Source: Erinaceus europaeus
Taxonomy: Eukaryota; Chordata; Mammalia; Eulipotyphla; Erinaceidae
Direction of reading: 5' to 3'
Assembly: GCF_950295315.1 (NCBI RefSeq)
Contig: NC_080177.1
Location: 78,151,096-78,215,095 of the forward strand
DNA length: 64,000 nucleotides
In this document: positions 40,263-51,835 of the stretch, in pieces
Position numbering within the stretch: the stretch's first letter is position 1
Layout: each line of letters starts with the position of its first letter
Program-made: the position numbers and the translations under genes
The notes under the pieces: model-generated
What the model was told of the DNA's origin: nothing
What the model saw: only the letters and a program-made list of their open reading frames with translations
The model's database searches: none

Positions 40263-41059
40263 TGTAGTCTGGAGTGGTGAGGCTGTGCGTGCCTGGGGCC
40301 CCAGTTCCAACGACCAAAGCACAGAGGTGTGTGAGTGGCTTCAGGCAGGCAGTGTGTGCGATTCAGCCTTTCCTCTTACTGCTCCATTGCCAATTCCACT
40401 CCACACGAATGTGCCTCCTGCAACACACGCTCCAAAACAGACTTTCCTGCAGCTGCTTTTCACTCTCAGACTCACTATCTTTTAAGAAAAAAAGAAAATA
40501 AGTTCAAGGTTAGGTTTGGTTCTCCTCTCTCCTTACTCCCACACCCACCTAGTTTCCAAGTCCTGTTGACTTGACCTTGGCGACGTCTCTGGGATCTGTC
40601 CCCTCCTCTGTCCAGCCCTTGTCCAGGCAACAGCAATGCCCACAGGGGCACCAAAGAAGCTTCCCGCTTGACATTCTGGTTTGCAGTCTGTCTCCCTATC
40701 AGGCTCTCCTGTCCACAAGGAAAACTTCACCGTCCGGTTTATTTGTTCCTTCAAGGACTCCTAAGGAGTATAGCCGTCTCAGTCATCCGTCCAGACGCCC
40801 ATTCATCTCTTTGTCCGCCACTCAGCTACCTCCCATCCATTCAACCACCAGTTAGCCCATCTGTTATTCTCTTGCCCTGTCATCTGTCCGTCTGTCCGTC
40901 CGTCCGTCCATCCTCCCATCCATCCTTTAATGAGGGCCAGCCTTGTGTAGCACTGCCTGAGGAGCTGGGTAAAAGAACCGAAAGCTCAATTTTTCTCTCA
41001 TATACAATTTCAACCTGGTAGGTGGGGAAAGATTAAAAAAAAAAAAGCCCAACCCAAAT
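40263..41059. other. Unique intron DNA
   Basis: A short (GTCC)n patch at 40885-40915; otherwise nothing recognised. Confidence 0.4.
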
Positions 41060-41247
41060 CATTCAAATGTTGCAAGTAAATTTACTGAGTTCCTGCTATG
41101 TGCCAAGTAATGTAGGGGAGGGCACACAGCAAGCAATAGAACAAGGTACCCCACCTTCCTGGAGCACAGGCTGTCCAGAGGCGATAAACAGCAGACACAG
41201 ACACACACAAGTCTACATGCTAAAGAGAAGAATAGCAGGTAAGGGAC

Positions 41248-41290
<43 letters not shown>

Positions 41291-41470
41291 TGTGTATGTG
41301 TGTTGTCCCCTGGGCGAGAGGCTTCAGAGATGGCTGCATGGAGAAGTGAGGAACTTGCCAGATGGGAACAAGGGTCCTTGAAAGATATTTCAAATGGAGG
41401 GAAGCTCCAAGACCTTGGGCTGGGAGTGAGCTCCAGGGAGTCAGCGTGGTGCGGCACTAAGCAGGGAGGA
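41060..41470. mobile_element. L2-type fossil with internal (GT)n
   Basis: TTTACTGAGTTCCTGCTATG followed by TGCCAAGTAATGTAGGGGAG, and later GCTTCAGAGATGGCTGCATG, match an old LINE pattern (FTTGAGCACCTACTATGTGCC type) also seen at 43295 and 45385. Confidence 0.5.
41250..41303. repeat. (GT)n microsatellite
   Basis: About 26 GT units with two TATG interruptions. Confidence 0.95.
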
Positions 41471-41767
41471 ATTTATCCTACCTGGAGGGACCAGTAGCCA
41501 TTCAGAGAAGAGGCCAAACTGCCTGACCTGACATTCATGCTTGAGCCTTCCACTCGAATCATGTCAGACCACGGACACTCCCCTCCAGACATTCTCTGGA
41601 CATTCCATGACATTCTCTGCCTGACCCCCACACCTCCGCCTGAGGAACTCCTCTGGCTTCCATTCACTATCAGGGGTCTCCAGGCAGACCAGCCACCTCC
41701 TCCCCCCATTTGAAGATCTGTTGTTATTATCAGTCAGTCATGCTACTGGAACACTTAGTACAGTGAC

Positions 41768-41985
41768 TATATTTATTTATCTTTCGATCTGGGCTTCACC
41801 ACTCCAAATGACTTTCCCTGGAAGGAACAGAGAGCCAGAAACAAAGAGACAGAGGAAGAGAGGGAAAGGCAGGCACCACAGTGCTGAAGTTTCCTCCAAT
41901 GTGGTAGGACTCGACTTGAACCTGGGCTGTGTGCATGGCAGAACAGATACACTATCCCAAGTGGGCTATTTATCTTGCTGGTCCT
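41768..41985 (-). mobile_element. SINE-F, minus
   Basis: TATTTATTTATCTTTCGATC, GCACCACAGTGCTGAAGTTT, TTGAACCTGGGCTGTGTGCA and a decayed head. Confidence 0.65.
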
Positions 41986-42002
41986 TAGCACAGTGACTTC
42001 TT

Positions 42003-42292
42003 TTAAAAAAAATATTTATTTATTCCCTTTTGTTGCCCTTGTTGTTTTATTGTTATAGTTATTATTGCCGTTGTTATTGATGTCATCATTGTTGGATAGG
42101 ACAGAGAGAAATGGAGAGAGGAGGGGAAGACAGAGAGGGGGAGAGAAAGACAGACACCTGCGGACCTGCTTCACTGGCTGTGAAGCGACTTCCCTGCAGG
42201 TGGGGAGCCGGGGGCTGGAACCGGGATCCTTACACTGGTCCTTGTGCTTTGTGCCATGTGCGCTTAACCCGCTGTGCAACTGCCCGACTCCC
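42003..42292 (-). mobile_element. SINE-A, minus, intact with TSD, near consensus
   Basis: Perfect 16-bp TSD AGCACAGTGACTTCTT at 41987-42002 and 42293-42308. Confidence 0.97.
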
Positions 42293-42308
42293 AGCACAGT
42301 GACTTCTT

Positions 42309-42837
42309 GTGAACCTTATCTGTGCCAGCCACTCCAACTGCCAGAGCTCCTGGGAGAAGAGAGAAGGGGCTTCAAGACTTCCTGCTCTGTGGTGGACATA
42401 CTAGGTGGTCTAATGCAAATCGAAACCAAATTCCACAGACAATTCCCAACCAGTTACCAGGCCGCTCTATACAGACACGTGGGCGGACGACATTTATGCC
42501 CCTTCCCTACACATCAGTTTTTTTTTTTTTTTTTAAGCAGTCCTACCATTCCTAATGAAAACAACAGGGTCATAAAATTAATTTGCCACCCTGTAGCTTC
42601 CCTCTGTTGATTCATGGCCTGGGAAGGGGTTTTTCATCATGTGTTTCTCATCGATGTGTTACTTTCTCTTCCCTTTCTTTCCTTTAGACTTGAGGGTGGT
42701 GAGTTTCTACAGGTCTTGGGGTGCCTGTGCCTCCTTCGAAAGCCTCTGAGGAGATAGTTCCCAGCTTTGAGCCTACAAGGAGGGCACCAGCTCTTGACTT
42801 GGGAATGGTGAAAAGGAGTAAACAAGTGGGATTGAAC
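42309..42837. other. Unique intron DNA
   Basis: A T17 run at about 42519-42535; no exon or transposon recognised. Confidence 0.4.
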
Positions 42838-42847
42838 TGATTAATTT

Positions 42848-43130
42848 TTAAAAAAATTTATTTATTTAGTCCCTTTTGTTGCCCTTGTTGCTTTACTGTT
42901 GTAATTATTATTATTGTCTGTCTTTGTTGTTGGATAGGACAGAGAGAAATGGAGAGAGGAGGGGAAGACAGAGAGGGGGAGAGAAAGATAGACACCTGCA
43001 GACCTGCTTCACCGCCTGTGAAGCGACTCCTCTGCAGCTGGGGAGCCGGGGGCTCGAACCGGGATCCTTCTGCCGGTCCTTCCGCTTTGCCCCATGTATG
43101 CTTAAGCCGCTGTGCTACCGCCCGACTCCC
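42848..43130 (-). mobile_element. SINE-A, minus, intact with TSD, near consensus
   Basis: TSD TGATTAATTT at 42838-42847 and 43131-43140. Confidence 0.96.
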
Positions 43131-43294
43131 TGATTAATTTCGTAATCTGTCTGTTTATTTATATTTTTGTTTGAGATAGACCTGAGGTCTATATGATTCT
43201 ATGAAGCGAATTAATTATATGTCTTAAAGAGGACTCTGGGATTTTTCCTCCATGATGGGGGGGTAAGGTTCTTTCGATGTGTGCATGGGATTAA

Positions 43295-44085
43295 ATTATT
43301 AATGCTGCAAATCAAGTATTTCTTGAGCACCCATCACTAGCCAGGGTGTTGGGTGTATGCAGTGAACCAAACGGGAAAGAATCCTTGACTGTGTGGCGCT
43401 TACCCTCTCGTGGGGGCAGACACGGTCGTCTAGGACAGTAACTGAGTGAGGTGGGGCACGTCTCTGACAGTTGCTAGAGCAGGGCTGGGGCAAAGAATGA
43501 TTGCACAGAGGTGGTGAGGAGCTCCCTGAAAAGTGACTTCTGAAGAGAGAAGAGGTAAGGCAGAGGGGCAGGTACAACAGTCCGCAGGTAGAAGTTTGCC
43601 ACAGGTTTTGAGGAGCAGCAAGGAAGCCCGGGGTCGCTGGAGCAGAGTCAGTGTGTCTGTGGCAGGAGGACACTCGAGAGCTTGGAACCCACTGGAGGGG
43701 CTTAACAGCATCGTCTGGGTGGTGAGCGTGGCCGTAAGCAGGCATGTCCTGGCCATGTGGAGAGTAAAAGGAGGGAGCAGGGGCCGGGCGGGGAAGAGTA
43801 AGGAGGCGGCGGCTGGCACCAGGTTAGTGACTGGAAAGGTTGTGAGGGTGGCTGGACTTGGGGTAGGTTTTATAGAAAGCCTGGCAGCGCAGGCAATGGA
43901 ATTAGAGGAGGGTGGACCATGAGAGGCTCCTTGTGGACGACTCCAAGGTTTCTGACCTCGGCATATGGAAATGGAGGGGGTGTTGCTGAGGTAGCGAGGC
44001 CCATGGGGACCGCAGTGTGTGTGGGCTCAATTTGATTGCACTTGGCAGACATAACATGCTAATTTGATGTCTGACTGGGTGTGTC
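43295..44085. mobile_element. Long L2-type LINE fossil, about 0.8 kb
   Basis: Ordered landmarks: TTTCTTGAGCACCCATCACT, GTGAACCAAACGGGAAAGAA, GAGCAGCAAGGAAGCCCG, GACGACTCCAAGGTTTCTGA and CATAACATGCTAATTTGATG. Same old repeat pattern as at 41060. Family name assigned by eye. Confidence 0.55.
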
Positions 44086-44179
44086 CAAGAAGCCTTTTTG
44101 GGGCCTTTCCTGCTCGGACTTCCACTGAGTCAGGCAGGAGGATGCTGTCCAGTGGCCTTTGAAAATTTCTGTATTTATG

Positions 44180-44457
44180 GGGAGTCGGGCGGTAGCACAG
44201 TGGGTTAGGCGCACGTGGCGCAAAGCGCAAGGACCAGTGTAAGGATCCCAGTTCGAGCCCCCGGCTCCCCACCTACAGGGGCGTCGCTTCACAGGCGGTG
44301 AAGCAGGTCTGCAGGTGTCTGTCTTTCTCTCCCCCTCTCTGTCTTCCCCTCCTCTCTCCACTTCTCTCTGTCCTATCCAACAACCACAGCAATGATAACA
44401 ATAATAATGACAACAACAAGGGTAACAACAAGGGCAACAAAGCGGGGGTGGGAGATG
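44180..44457 (+). mobile_element. SINE-A, plus, first half of a dimer
   Basis: Complete head and body; ends GCAACAAAGCGGGGGTGGGA without its own poly-A. Left TSD AAAATTTCTGTATTTATG at 44162-44179. Confidence 0.95.
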
Positions 44458-44740
44458 GCATAAACGCATATGGTGCAAAGCACAAGGTTTGAGCCCCCAG
44501 CTCCCCACCTGCAGGGGAGTCACTTCACAGGCAGTGAAGCAGGTCTGCAGGTGTCTATCTTTCTCTTCTCCCTCTTGTCTTCCCCTCCTCTCTCCATTTT
44601 CTTTCTATCCTATACAACAACAACGACATCAATAACAACAACAATAATAACTACAACAGCAATGAAAAAAAACAAGGGCAACAAAAGGGAAAATAAACAA
44701 ATATAAAAAAGAAAAAAGAAATAAAAAACAAAAAGAGCAA
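44458..44740 (+). mobile_element. SINE-A, plus, second half of a dimer
   Basis: 5'-truncated (starts CATAAACGCATATGGTGCAA), full body and long A-rich tail. Right TSD copy AAAAATTTGTATTTATG at 44741-44757 belongs to the whole dimer. Confidence 0.95.
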
Positions 44741-44904
44741 AAAAATTTGTATTTATGATTAATAGTGGGTTGCAAGCTTGTCAAGTTACAAGGCACAGTT
44801 CCACAGCACAACTCGACCCTCTGCCTTCTCTGTCCTGTGGGACCTGGGTGGGAATGGATTGCTTTCCCGGCAGGGGACCTTGCTCTTGGTGTGTACTGTT
44901 GAGG

Positions 44905-45150
44905 TTTTAAAATTTTTATTTTATTTATTATTTATTATTTTAAAAAATGTATGTATTTATTATTGGATAGAGACAGAGAGAAATTGGGAGGGGCGGGGGA
45001 GATAGAGAGGGAGAGGGACAAGAGAGACACCTGCAGCCCTGCTTCACCACTCGTGAAGCTTCTCCCCTGCAGGTTGGGAACGGGGCTTGAACCCTGGTCC
45101 TTGTGCACTGTAGTGTGTGCACTTAGCCAGGTGAGCCACTGCCTGGCCCA
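44905..45150 (-). mobile_element. SINE-B, minus, first of a pair
   Basis: TATTTATTATTTATTATTTT tail, head ending GAGCCACTGCCTGGCCC. Confidence 0.92.
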
Positions 45151-45330
45151 CCTAACATTTTACTTGATAGGACAGGGCGAAACTGGGAGAGGAGAGGGAG
45201 AAAGAGAGGCCTCCAGCTCTGCCTCACCACTTGTGAACCTTCCCTCTGCACGTGGGGACCAGGGGCTGGAACCTGGGCCCTTTCATATGGTAATGTGTGT
45301 GCTTAATCAAGTACACCACCACCCAGCCCC
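45151..45330 (-). mobile_element. SINE-B, minus, second of a pair
   Basis: Joins directly to the previous copy with little tail. TGTACTGTTGAGGTTTTA before and TGTACTACTGAGTTTTAA after suggest one worn TSD around the pair. Confidence 0.88.
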
Positions 45331-45384
45331 TGTACTACTGAGTTTTAATTAAACATTTTTTTAAGGCATGCTTGATTTAATTCA

Positions 45385-45560
45385 AGAATTATTTTTCTCT
45401 TACTACATACCAGGCATTGTGCCAGGTGCCGAGGATTTAATATGAGAGCAGGTTGGAAATGTATTTTTGACTCTTCGAGATCATGATCTCTGGGGCAAGT
45501 ATGCAAAGCCCTCATTTTTATTCGAACACTGGTAAGTTCACAATTAATAGAACAGACTCT
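45385..45560. mobile_element. L2-type fossil
   Basis: CTTACTACATACCAGGCATT and GTGCCAGGTGCCGAGGATTT are typical of this old LINE pattern. Confidence 0.5.
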
Positions 45561-46814
45561 GTCTTAATGACTAAATGAAAACCTTTACTCATGCTACTCT
45601 AAATCCATCATTGTGATAAAACTAAAAGAAAAAAAAAATTGTGGCTTTTTCCAAATTGATCCTCCCACCTCCAGGAAAGTTGATTTGAAAGTCCTTGTGC
45701 ATTGAGTGCAGTGATTCAATAGACAGAGCTAAGCGTTTCCCCATGAGCAAGCAGTCATGTACTAGACAGATTCAATTTGGCTGAATTATCTGGTTAGATC
45801 ATGGGGGTCATGTATGTCACCCCTGGCAGGGAATTTTTGTTTTTAGAAACAGCTACAACTATGTTTGCCATGTCCACTAGTTCACTCTTTAAAACAGACG
45901 AGAACCTTTTGTCAACGTGGTCGCAAAAGCTATAAGAACTCCGACATGAATTCATTACCTGGTGGGCCCGGAATGATGAGGTGTGTCTGGCTGTCCTTTT
46001 GTCTGTGGCCACTTAAGACCTGGCGGGCTTTGTGTTTCATGAAATGAGGAGCTGGACTGGGGCAGGGAGTTGGGTGGTAGTCTCTCAGATCGTGCCTTAT
46101 CTTATTTTGGACAAGATTCCAGGTGACTTGAGCCGTGTCTTGGAAGAATATATTCCCCTGGCACTGCATCCTAGGCTGACGTCCGTTGTCTGACATGGCT
46201 TCTCCTCCTACTCTAGGTAGGTGAGAACCTAGTTCTGCTCTGGCTCAGAACTGCCCAAAGTGGCAAGAAACCTTCCACCCGTTAAGCTTTTGGGTCTGAC
46301 GCAAACAGAACCTGGCAGTAGCTTATGCTACACAGAAGTGTGTGGGAGTATTGCTCAGGCCCGAGCCTTCTACCCCAGCCCCGGGGCAAGGGTAAGGCCA
46401 GACCAAGCCACTTCATCACCAGAATAAACCAGGAGACTTGATGGCATAGGAAATAAAGAAGGAAAGATGGCCCCTGGGATCAGTGGAGTTTTCATGTAGC
46501 CACCGAGCTCCAGGAATAGATAACCCGGTGACAAAGTAAAATCAACATGGGAGGGCATGAATGCTGCGAGGAATACTTTTCATGTTGAAAAGGAATGACT
46601 GAGTAGTATTATAGAGCTAAGAAAACAAGCTGAGACCTCTTAAGTTTTTGTGACGTCGGGTTAGACGTCAGCCCCCCACCCCCATGGCAGGAACTGGCTT
46701 CTCTTACATTTACCCCCCTCCCATCTTTCTGCCTGGCACTCAGGGCTTGAGTTCATGGGGCCTGTTAGAAACCACTCAGTCCAAAACCAGAAACAAACAA
46801 ACAAGCTATCTTTT
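45561..46814. other. Unique, repeat-poor intron DNA
   Basis: About 1.25 kb with no SINE or exon recognised. The part 45700-46000 is information-dense, unique DNA and could be constrained, but no motif is decisive. Confidence 0.4.
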
Positions 46815-47080
46815 ATTTTTTTTTAAATTATCACTTTTTTAAATTATCACATGTTCATTTACCTAGTTGTCACAGGGGTACAGTTCCACATCTCCCCAAA
46901 AATGGGTGTCATGACATCTCACCCTCACCACCATAGGGCACTAGCCCCCCAGCCTCTCTGGACTCCTCTCTGTGTGCCTCTCCCCAGATACCCCCCACCT
47001 TGGAGATACCCCCCACCTTGGCTTTCCTTCAAAAGGTCACAGTCCAACAGGATCTCACCCTGCATCAGCCCTGCTTTGCT
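46815..47080 (-). mobile_element. Possible L1-E-like 3' end, minus
   Basis: TTTACCTAGTTGTCACAGGG followed by GTACAGTTCCACATC resembles L1-E loosely. An 18-bp unit AGATACCCCCCACCTTGG is duplicated at 46986-47003 and 47004-47021. Confidence 0.4.
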
Positions 47081-47320
47081 CCCCCCCCTTTATTGCTCTT
47101 TTTGTTGTAGCCTTGTTGTGGTTGGATAGGACAGAGAGAAATGGAGAGAGGAGGGGAAGACAGAGGGGGGAGAGAAAGACAGACACCTGCAGACCTGCTT
47201 CACCGCCCGTGAAGCGACTCCCCTGCAGGTGGGGAGCCGGGGGCTCAAACTAGGATCCTTACACTGGTCCTTGTGTTTGGCGCCACCTGTGATTAACCCG
47301 CTGCGCTGCTGCCGGACTCT
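47081..47320 (-). mobile_element. SINE-A, minus
   Basis: GTAGCCTTGTTGTGGTTGGA linker, complete body, head ending GCTGCTGCCGGACTC. Confidence 0.93.
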
Positions 47321-47391
47321 CGTTTATTTTATTTTATTTTATTTTATTTTATTTTATTTTATTTTATTTTATTTTATTTTATTTTATTTCT
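47321..47391. repeat. (TTTTA)n microsatellite
   Basis: About 13 TTTTA pentamers, at the tail of the L1-E fragment that follows. Confidence 0.96.
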
Positions 47392-47590
47392 TTTTAAAAT
47401 TTTATTTATAAAATGGAAACACTGACCAGACCGTAGGACTTTCCTATTCTTTAATCCCGTGGGAGTATGGACCCAGGGTCAGGTCATTGTGAGGTGCAGA
47501 AGGTGGAAGGTCTGGCTTCTGTAATTGCTTCCCCTCTGAACATGGGCATTGAAGGTCGATCCATACTCCCAGCTTGTCTCAAATTCTTTG
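47392..47590 (-). mobile_element. L1-E 3' part, minus, internal deletion
   Basis: GACCAGACCGTAGGACTTTC joins two normally separate L1-E parts; then GGGAGTATGGACCCAGGGTC and GAACATGGGCATTGAAGG. Confidence 0.8.
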
Positions 47591-47829
47591 TTTCTCCCGG
47601 CACTACTGAGCCATCAATGGAACAGGATGGCCCACACATTGAAGCCACTTGCTTGGAGTCCATAACTCGGTGGGTCACATATAGGACAGGAGTTGGAATC
47701 CTTTCTCAATGCTCCTTCCCTGGTGGGATTGAGCTGTGTAGCAGAATGGTTCATGCGTAAGCTTGGAGCAGACACATTTGGACTGGAATCTGCACTGAGC
47801 CTTTTCCTTCTGACTTTAGTGCTGTGTTT

Positions 47830-47965
47830 GTTTATATTTATTTACCAGAGCGCTGCTCAGCTCTGGTCTATGGTGATGCAGGGAACCGAACCTCAGACTT
47901 TGGAGCCCCAGGCATCAATTTTTTTTTTTTTTGCATAACCACTACTCTATACCCTCTGCCCCTGT
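47830..47965 (-). mobile_element. SINE-D, minus
   Basis: CCAGAGCGCTGCTCAGCTCT, CCTCAGACTTTGGAGCCCCA, T15, GCATAACCACTACTCTATAC. Confidence 0.85.
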
Positions 47966-48142
47966 ATGCTATCTTTCCACCCACACAGCCCACCTGCTTC
48001 AGAGCACTGTTGCGTGGACTAAATGAGGTAATGCCTAGAGAGCTGATAGCAGACTTCTGAGCACAGAGCAGGTACCAAATACATATCAGTTGTGGTTTTT
48101 ACTATTATTGTAGTGACAGCACCATTACTGGTAGTATTATCA

Positions 48143-48331
48143 TTTTCTTTTCTTTTTTTTTTTGTTATCTTTATTGGATAGACAGTCAGAAATAGAGAAA
48201 GAAGGGGGAGACAGAGAGGAAGAGACAGACACCTGCAGCCCTGCTCCACCACTCACAAAGCTTTCCCCCTGCAGGTGGGGACTGGGGGCTTGAACCCCAG
48301 TCCTTGTGCATTGTAACGTGCCGCGCCCCCA
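48143..48331 (-). mobile_element. SINE-B, minus
   Basis: GTTATCTTTATTGGATAGAC, body complete, head cut short at TGCATTGTAACGTGCCGCG. Confidence 0.9.
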
Positions 48332-49451
48332 CAACATTTCCTTATTCTCCTGAAATTGTTAACTGGGATGCAGAGGAAGCTCACCATCCACCCTGCACAC
48401 CACCCCCACCGCTGCACTGTCTTCTAGGAGACTTGTTACAGATGGAAATTAGTTTTTAACTTTGACTCTTGTTTTCTTCCTGCCACTGGGAAGCAAACAC
48501 TAGCGCATGTGGAATCCTTTCCTGGTCTCGCTTTAAGCATCTGGCTGGCTGGTCAAGGTTTGTGTCTTCTCTGTGCATGGCTTAGTGGTGCTACCTTCAC
48601 GAGAGCTTTGCAAATAATTATTCTAAGCTCCTCAAATAGAAACCCTGGGTGGAGGGCTGGGTGCGAGATGCCTGGCCTTCCTGGATGCCTGGCCAGTGTG
48701 CTGACTCGGCGGTTCTTCCAGGGCCTCCTGTAGGCCCTCAGTCTGTCATGTCAGGTCATTAATGGAATCTGCTAGAAGCGAAGTCACGCACAGGAAAAAA
48801 AAAAAAAAAAAGGAGGTGGGGGCTGGTGGTGGCCAGCAAATCACTCTGGCTGCTGGTGTCTTCCCTGGGGTGTCTGTCTGGTTGTCCGGTTCCCACCTGA
48901 TCATAAGTCTTCACCCCGCATTCCCTACCTCTCCCGGGGAGCCCCACTTTCTCTTGCGTGGTCACTGAGGAGTGCAGAAGCAGCCCTGGAATCTCAGCCC
49001 CCCCACCCCCCAACAGCAGAGCAGTGTGAGGAGACCATCTGTGCTGCCTGACACGCCCTCCTGTGTGGGAGGCCTGAGAGCGGGCTCCAGGCATTATTCA
49101 CACTCCTGCATTTGGCTTGGCTTAACCCTTTGCTCCACGCTGAGGTTGAGGAGTGGTGCAGGCTGAGGAGGAAACAGACAGCTATCTCTTGAGCCCCAGC
49201 ATGCTCTCTCTCTGGTCAGATGTGTGCCCTTTCAAAGTGTCATTCACTGTGCTCCAGTTCCCTGGAGTTCCTGCAAGCCCTCCCTGGATCCATGAAAGAT
49301 GGGCACTGCTTGCTTCCACAAGGCTGCCATTGTCACTGTTCTCTTCCTCCTTCTCCTTATCTCTCCCGCCTCCCCTGAGGGAATCAAGAGTGTGTGGGGC
49401 AGGCAGTCTTGCTGGCTGGTACTAGGGCCTATAAGACAAGAGGGTAAGATT
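48332..49451. other. Unique intron DNA
   Basis: A 19-base A run near 48793-48812; no exon or transposon recognised over 1.1 kb. Confidence 0.45.
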
Positions 49452-49624
49452 TTCTCCTGCGACCGGGAGACGGCATCATGGTTCTGCAAAAGACTTTGAT
49501 GCCTGAGGCTCTAAAGTCCCAGGTTCAGTCCCCAACACCACCATAAGCCAGAGCTGAGCAGTGCTGTGGTCTCTCTCTGTATCTTTCTCGCTGTATCTCT
49601 CTCATCTAAAGGAAAAAAAATATA
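49452..49624 (+). mobile_element. SINE-D, plus, uninterrupted
   Basis: GGGAGACGGCATCATGGTTC, TGCAAAAGACTTTGATGCCT, CCACCATAAGCCAGAGCTGA, then CT-rich part and A-rich tail. Serves as the intact reference for the two split SINE-D copies. Confidence 0.92.
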
Positions 49625-49890
49625 TATTTAAAGATTTTATTATTATTTATTTATTCATTCCCTTTTGTTGCCCTTGTTATTATATCGTTGTTGTTATTGG
49701 TGTTGCCATTGTTGGCTAGGACAGAGAGAAATGGAGAGAGGAGGGGAAGACAGAGAGGGGGAGAGAAAGACCTGCAGACCTGCTTCACCGCCTGTGAAGA
49801 GACTCCCCTGCAGGCGGGGAGCTGGGGGGGGGGCTCGAATGGGGATCCTTACACTGGTCCTTGTCTTGCACTTTACACCACTTGTGCTTA
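49625..49890 (-). mobile_element. SINE-A, minus, head truncated
   Basis: TTATTTATTTATTCATTCCC tail; head ends at CTTTACACCACTTGTGCTTA. Confidence 0.92.
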
Positions 49891-50439
49891 AAGGAAATAA
49901 ATATTTTAAAAGAGTTACCTCTGCTTCTGATAGAGTAGTTGGGGGAGAGGGGAGAATTCCCTGGGGCTGAAGGCCCCACCATCCTAGGGTGCCAGGATTG
50001 CAAAGTCTGAGTGATAGACTAGGCACAGAGTGTGGAGTGGAAGGAGCCAGTCAGTGGAGAAGGGCCAGGGGGAGCCTGGCCTGAAGCCGCTGTGTGAGGT
50101 GAGCCCTGGGGAGGCCTGCAGCCCAGACGAGTAGCTTGCTGACCATTTCTCTCTGTGTCTCCTTGCAGCTTAGCCGTCTCTTTGATAACTGTGGCTGATG
50201 CAGATTCCCGACATTTGCTGCCTCAGAGCCGAACTCACACCTGGGTGTTTGCATGATGACTTGGGGCTTCTGCTGGGTGCTCACTGCCCTGAGTCTGGAA
50301 AGGTTCCTGAGGCCTGAGGTCCCAGCTCCTGATGCCAGTTTCTTGCCTGGTCTCATGATCCAGGAGTTGCATGTGTGAACCAAATTCACACCTGCCTGGG
50401 GTATAAACTGGTGTAGTAAGGTCTTTCCCCTTTCCCTCT
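49891..50439. other. Unique intron DNA
   Basis: Nothing recognised. Confidence 0.4.
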
Positions 50440-50620
50440 TCTTTTTAAAAATTAATTAGTTTAATACAATTTTCATTAGTGATTTAATAGTGATTAACAA
50501 GATTGTAAGATAACAGGGGTACGATCCACACAGTCCCCTCCACCAGAGTTCTGTGTCCCATCTCTTCCATTGGAAGCTTCCCTATTCTTTATCCCTCTCT
50601 GGTAGTATGGACCAAAAAAA
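50440..50620 (-). mobile_element. L1-E 3' end, minus
   Basis: TTAGTGATTTAATAGTGATT, GATTGTAAGATAACAGGGGT, CCTCCACCAGAGTTCTGTGT. Confidence 0.88.
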
Positions 50621-50669
50621 AATTTTTTAAAAAATGGTTTAACATTGATTTAGAAAATTCCAAGATAAG

Positions 50670-50924
50670 GGGCTGAATGGTAATACAGTGGCTTAAGCGC
50701 ACATGGCACAAAGTGCAAGGACTGGAGTAAGGGTCCCAGTCTGAGTCCCCAGCTCACCCCCGGCCCTGCAGGTCTGTCTTTTTCTCCCCCTCTCTGCCTT
50801 CCCATCCACTCTTGATTTCTCTCTGTCCTGTACAATAACAACAATAGCAACAAAATGGGAAAAATGGCCTCCAGGAGCAGTGGATTTGTAGTACAGGCAC
50901 CAAGCACCAGTGATAACCCTGCAG

Positions 50925-50928
<4 letters not shown>
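50670..50928 (+). mobile_element. SINE-A long form, plus
   Basis: GGGCTGAATGGTAATACAGT head, shortened body, extension ATGGCCTCCAGGAGCAGTGG; joins a (GA)n tract at 50929-50960. Confidence 0.88.
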
Positions 50929-50966
<38 letters not shown>

Positions 50967-51082
50967 GCCTTGCTTCACTACTTGCAAAGCTTCCCCCTCC
51001 CACAGGTGGAGACTGGAGGCTTGAACCGGGTCCTTGAGCATCATGACATGTTTGCTCAACCAGGTGCGCCACCACCTGGCCA
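50929..51082 (-). mobile_element. SINE-B, minus, with (GA)n at its tail side
   Basis: (GA)16 then GCAGCCTTGCTTCACTACTT and head GCGCCACCACCTGGCCACC. Confidence 0.88.
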
Positions 51083-51673
51083 CCAAAGACTGGGCTGTGG
51101 AGAGATGAAGTTACAGGAAATATTGGTGAGGTCTTCTGCCCAGGGAAGTCAGGATGGAATCGTGTCTGCAACTTGGTGTCTGGAAGGTGGCAGGATATAA
51201 AGTGAGATAAAATGGTTAATTAATAGGAACCAAAAAAGTAGGAAGAGAGCTAATAACATAAGGGATCTTATTGTGGAAAGAAGCTAGGAAGTTCATTTTA
51301 AGGCATGTTCCTAGGGGCCCATGGCTATCATATTTTTTTTTGCTTGAGTTTGATAGCTAACATGGAGTTGTAAACATATTGTCTGAAAGGTCCCATATGT
51401 ATATTATTTTTAGCACCAAGGTCTGTATAGCCTCTGGGTCCCTGTTAGTCTGAACTCACAGTTCGTGGCCATAGCTGGGAACATTGCAGGCTGCACTCAT
51501 TTCAAGACCAGTCTTCCTCCAGTGGCAGGGCAGGATGCCCCAGCCTCCCACTGCAGAGTGGGGCAGCCCCACCATTGCTGCTTTATGGTGAAGGCAAGGT
51601 CTTGGGAAGGCCTGCAGGAGGGCTTGTGATGACATTCCTGATGGAAGTGACCATTGATTGGGCCAAAATTCTT
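51083..51673 (-). mobile_element. L1-E 3' UTR segment, minus
   Basis: GGCTGTGGAGAGATGAAGTT, CATTTTAAGGCATGTTCCTA, GTCTGAACTCACAGTTCGTG, CCAGTCTTCCTCCAGTGGCA; parallels 57790-58330. Confidence 0.85.
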
Positions 51674-51835
51674 ATTTAAGGTTTTTTAAAAAAATTATTT
51701 ATTTATTTATGAAAAAGATAGGAGGAGAGAGAAAGAATCAGACATCACTCTGGTACATGTGCTGCTGGGGATTGAACTTGGGACCTCATGCTTGAGAATC
51801 CAGTGCTTTATCTACTGCGCCACCTCCCAGGCCAC
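51674..51835 (-). mobile_element. SINE-C, minus, nested in L1-E with TSD
   Basis: TSD TGGGCCAAAATTCTT at 51659-51673 and 51836-51850. Confidence 0.95.
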
